Assembly: GCA_902796535.1 (NCBI GenBank)
Contig: CADBPL010000205.1
Location: 1-6,130, forward strand
Direction of reading: 5' to 3'
Origin: Oscillospiraceae bacterium
GTDB taxonomy: Bacteria; Bacillota; Clostridia; Oscillospirales; Acutalibacteraceae
Length of the DNA: 6,130 nucleotides
Under the pieces are notes generated by a model. It searched no databases. It was not told where the DNA came from and saw nothing but the letters and a program-made list of their open reading frames with translations. The first letter of the stretch is position 1, and every line of letters begins with the position of its first letter. Of this stretch, positions 5,592-6,130 are shown in pieces. Position numbers and translations under genes: made by a program.

Positions 5592-5856
5592 TTATTTGCA
5601 ATTTTCATCAATGCTTTCCGCGGTGAGCGGGAAGCCGTCTTCATAACCGATCTCTTTTGCGCTGCCGTAACGCGACGCATACTTTTTTTCAGCCTCGTCA
5701 AACGTCGCTTTGGAGACCGCTTTATCGTCGATCAGATACGTTTCCTCCTTCTTGGGTGAAGATGAGATTGAAAATGATGCGTGAAACTTCTTGCTTCTTA
5801 CCGCTTCAGATCGCCGGCGCAAAAACAACGATCCGCTTCATGGCGAGAGTAAACAT
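5592..5856 (-). pseudogene. Decayed tandem duplicate of the lipoprotein gene
   Basis: A CCGGAGG ribosome site lies 5 nt before an ATG at 5856 (second ATG at 5841), which opens MFTLAMKRIVVFAPAI, like the start of a signal peptide, but this frame stops at TGA 5808-5806 after 16 codons. In a different frame, downstream to TAA 5594-5592, lies a C-terminal module starting around PKKEETYLIDD and ending RYGSAKEIGYEDGFPLT, then NCK at the terminus. It matches the last 54 residues of the next gene at 22 positions. About 130 or more middle residues (linker and PEL region) are missing, so an internal deletion plus frame loss is the simplest reading. An alternative TTG start at 5828 would give 78 residues without a signal peptide and with no good ribosome site, so I do not favour a working gene. 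The last 50 codons are still open, so decay is probably recent. Confidence 0.75.
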
Positions 5857-5921
5857 AAAAGCCTCCGGAATGTTTTTTGCCCGTTGATACTTATTGAAAA
5901 GATATTTTTCATCTCAAATAA

Positions 5922-5950
5922 ATTATGTATTATATGTTGCAATTTGTCAA
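5922..5950 (-). promoter_or_regulatory. Near-consensus SigA promoter upstream of the lipoprotein pair
   Basis: TTGACA (5950-5945, perfect) is 17 nt from CATAAT (5927-5922, 5 of 6). Predicted start near 5915, about 60 nt before the ATG at 5856. It would transcribe the remnant and the intact lipoprotein, ending at the 4811-4850 terminator. The leader contains a small inverted repeat GAAAA-GATAT-TTTTC (5896-5910) of uncertain meaning. Confidence 0.8.
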
Positions 5951-5984
5951 CATGCAAAGTCGGATTCTGATTCCGGCTCTTATT

Positions 5985-6111
5985 TTTCGATTATAAACAT
6001 TTTAACGAAAGGTCAAAAATCAAGACCCGCAGAGCCGTTAAAAGTTAAAAAGTATGGGGTACGCATTTTATTTAATGCAGAACCGTTCAGTCAATGAATT
6101 CATAATCGAAA
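5985..6111. repeat. Separated 10-bp inverted repeat in the AT-rich region
   Basis: TTTCGATTAT (5985-5994) recurs inverted as ATAATCGAAA (6102-6111), 107 nt apart, upstream of the lipoprotein promoter. Between the arms I see only a small GCATT/AATGC hairpin (6063-6078) and no supported gene. A 10-bp match is only modestly surprising in AT-rich sequence. Confidence 0.25.
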
Positions 6112-6130
6112 GGATGTTTGGAGTGCGCCC
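6091..6130 (-). CDS. Possible last codons of an upstream minus-strand gene
   Basis: From the window edge one minus-strand frame reads AHSKHPFDYEFID and stops at TGA 6093-6091; the base composition changes at about this point from balanced to AT-rich, as expected at a gene end. Another frame is open further, to a TAA near 6068. Only 13 codons are visible and I recognise no family. The plus strand could instead hold a gene start (ATG at 6113), so this is a weak call. Confidence 0.2.

Noticed and set aside
4284..5759. 491-codon plus-strand open frame
   Set aside because: It is antisense to the phosphoesterase, terminator and both lipoprotein genes; low-complexity Val/Gly/Arg/Phe-rich translation, no ribosome site, no family pattern. 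Codon bias of the minus-strand genes explains it.
5838..5912. 24-codon minus-strand upstream ORF from the ATG at 5912, ending as ATGA at 5841-5838
   Set aside because: It would begin about 3 nt from the predicted transcript start with no ribosome site, and the peptide has no recognisable feature.
5969..5997. Plus-strand -10-like TATAAA at 5992-5997
   Set aside because: No acceptable -35 at 16-18 nt and no supported plus-strand gene close downstream.
5894..6097. 67-codon plus-strand open frame
   Set aside because: TTG start with no ribosome site, runs across a minus-strand promoter, and its translation resembles no family.
1..6130. CRISPR array, tRNA, rRNA, insertion sequence or phage attachment site
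   Set aside because: I looked for regularly spaced direct repeats, tRNA-like cloverleaf arms, transposase motifs and terminal inverted repeats and found none I could support.

Overview
The window reads as chromosomal DNA from a moderately GC-rich Firmicute, most likely a gut or rumen clostridium (Oscillospiraceae-like). That is inference from lipoprotein signal peptides with a +1 Cys, strong AGGAGG-type ribosome sites, SigA-type TTGACA/TATAAT promoters, and families common in that group (DUF4358, DHHW, MBOAT beside SGNH proteins). Every gene I can support lies on the minus strand, so transcription runs from high to low coordinates. The long plus-strand open frames are antisense shadows.

Right edge (about 5860-6130): an AT-rich intergenic stretch, with 23% G+C counted in 5881-5940 and 33% in 5941-6000. 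It holds a near-consensus minus-strand promoter (5922-5950) and possibly the last codons of an upstream minus-strand gene (6091-6130). The promoter drives a broken lipoprotein gene (5592-5856): a ribosome site and signal-peptide start, an early stop, then a C-terminal module in another frame. An intact related lipoprotein follows (4854-5564), and then a GC-rich hairpin terminator (4811-4850).

Middle (3408-4763): an exported calcineurin-like metallophosphoesterase with a beta-rich C-terminal region. Downstream is a 380-base gap that is not empty. It holds a candidate promoter (3360-3388), a 28-codon ORF for a very hydrophobic acidic peptide (3237-3323), a long imperfect inverted repeat (3147-3199), and the promoter of the next operon (2997-3024).

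Left half (1-2962): a compact operon in the order SGNH-hydrolase lipoprotein, DUF4358 lipoprotein, MBOAT O-acyltransferase, DHHW protein (cut by the window edge). At all three junctions the ribosome site of the next gene overlaps the stop codon of the previous one, which suggests coupled translation. By analogy with AlgI/AlgJ/AlgX, PatA/PatB and DltB/DltD, the MBOAT protein would pass an acyl (probably acetyl) group across the membrane, and the DHHW and SGNH proteins would add it to, or remove it from, a cell-surface polymer. The polymer cannot be identified here.

Most worth a second look: the 28-residue peptide gene with its own promoter, the catalytic-triad oddity in the SGNH protein, the possible role of DUF4358 as an acylation partner, and the decayed tandem duplicate at the right.
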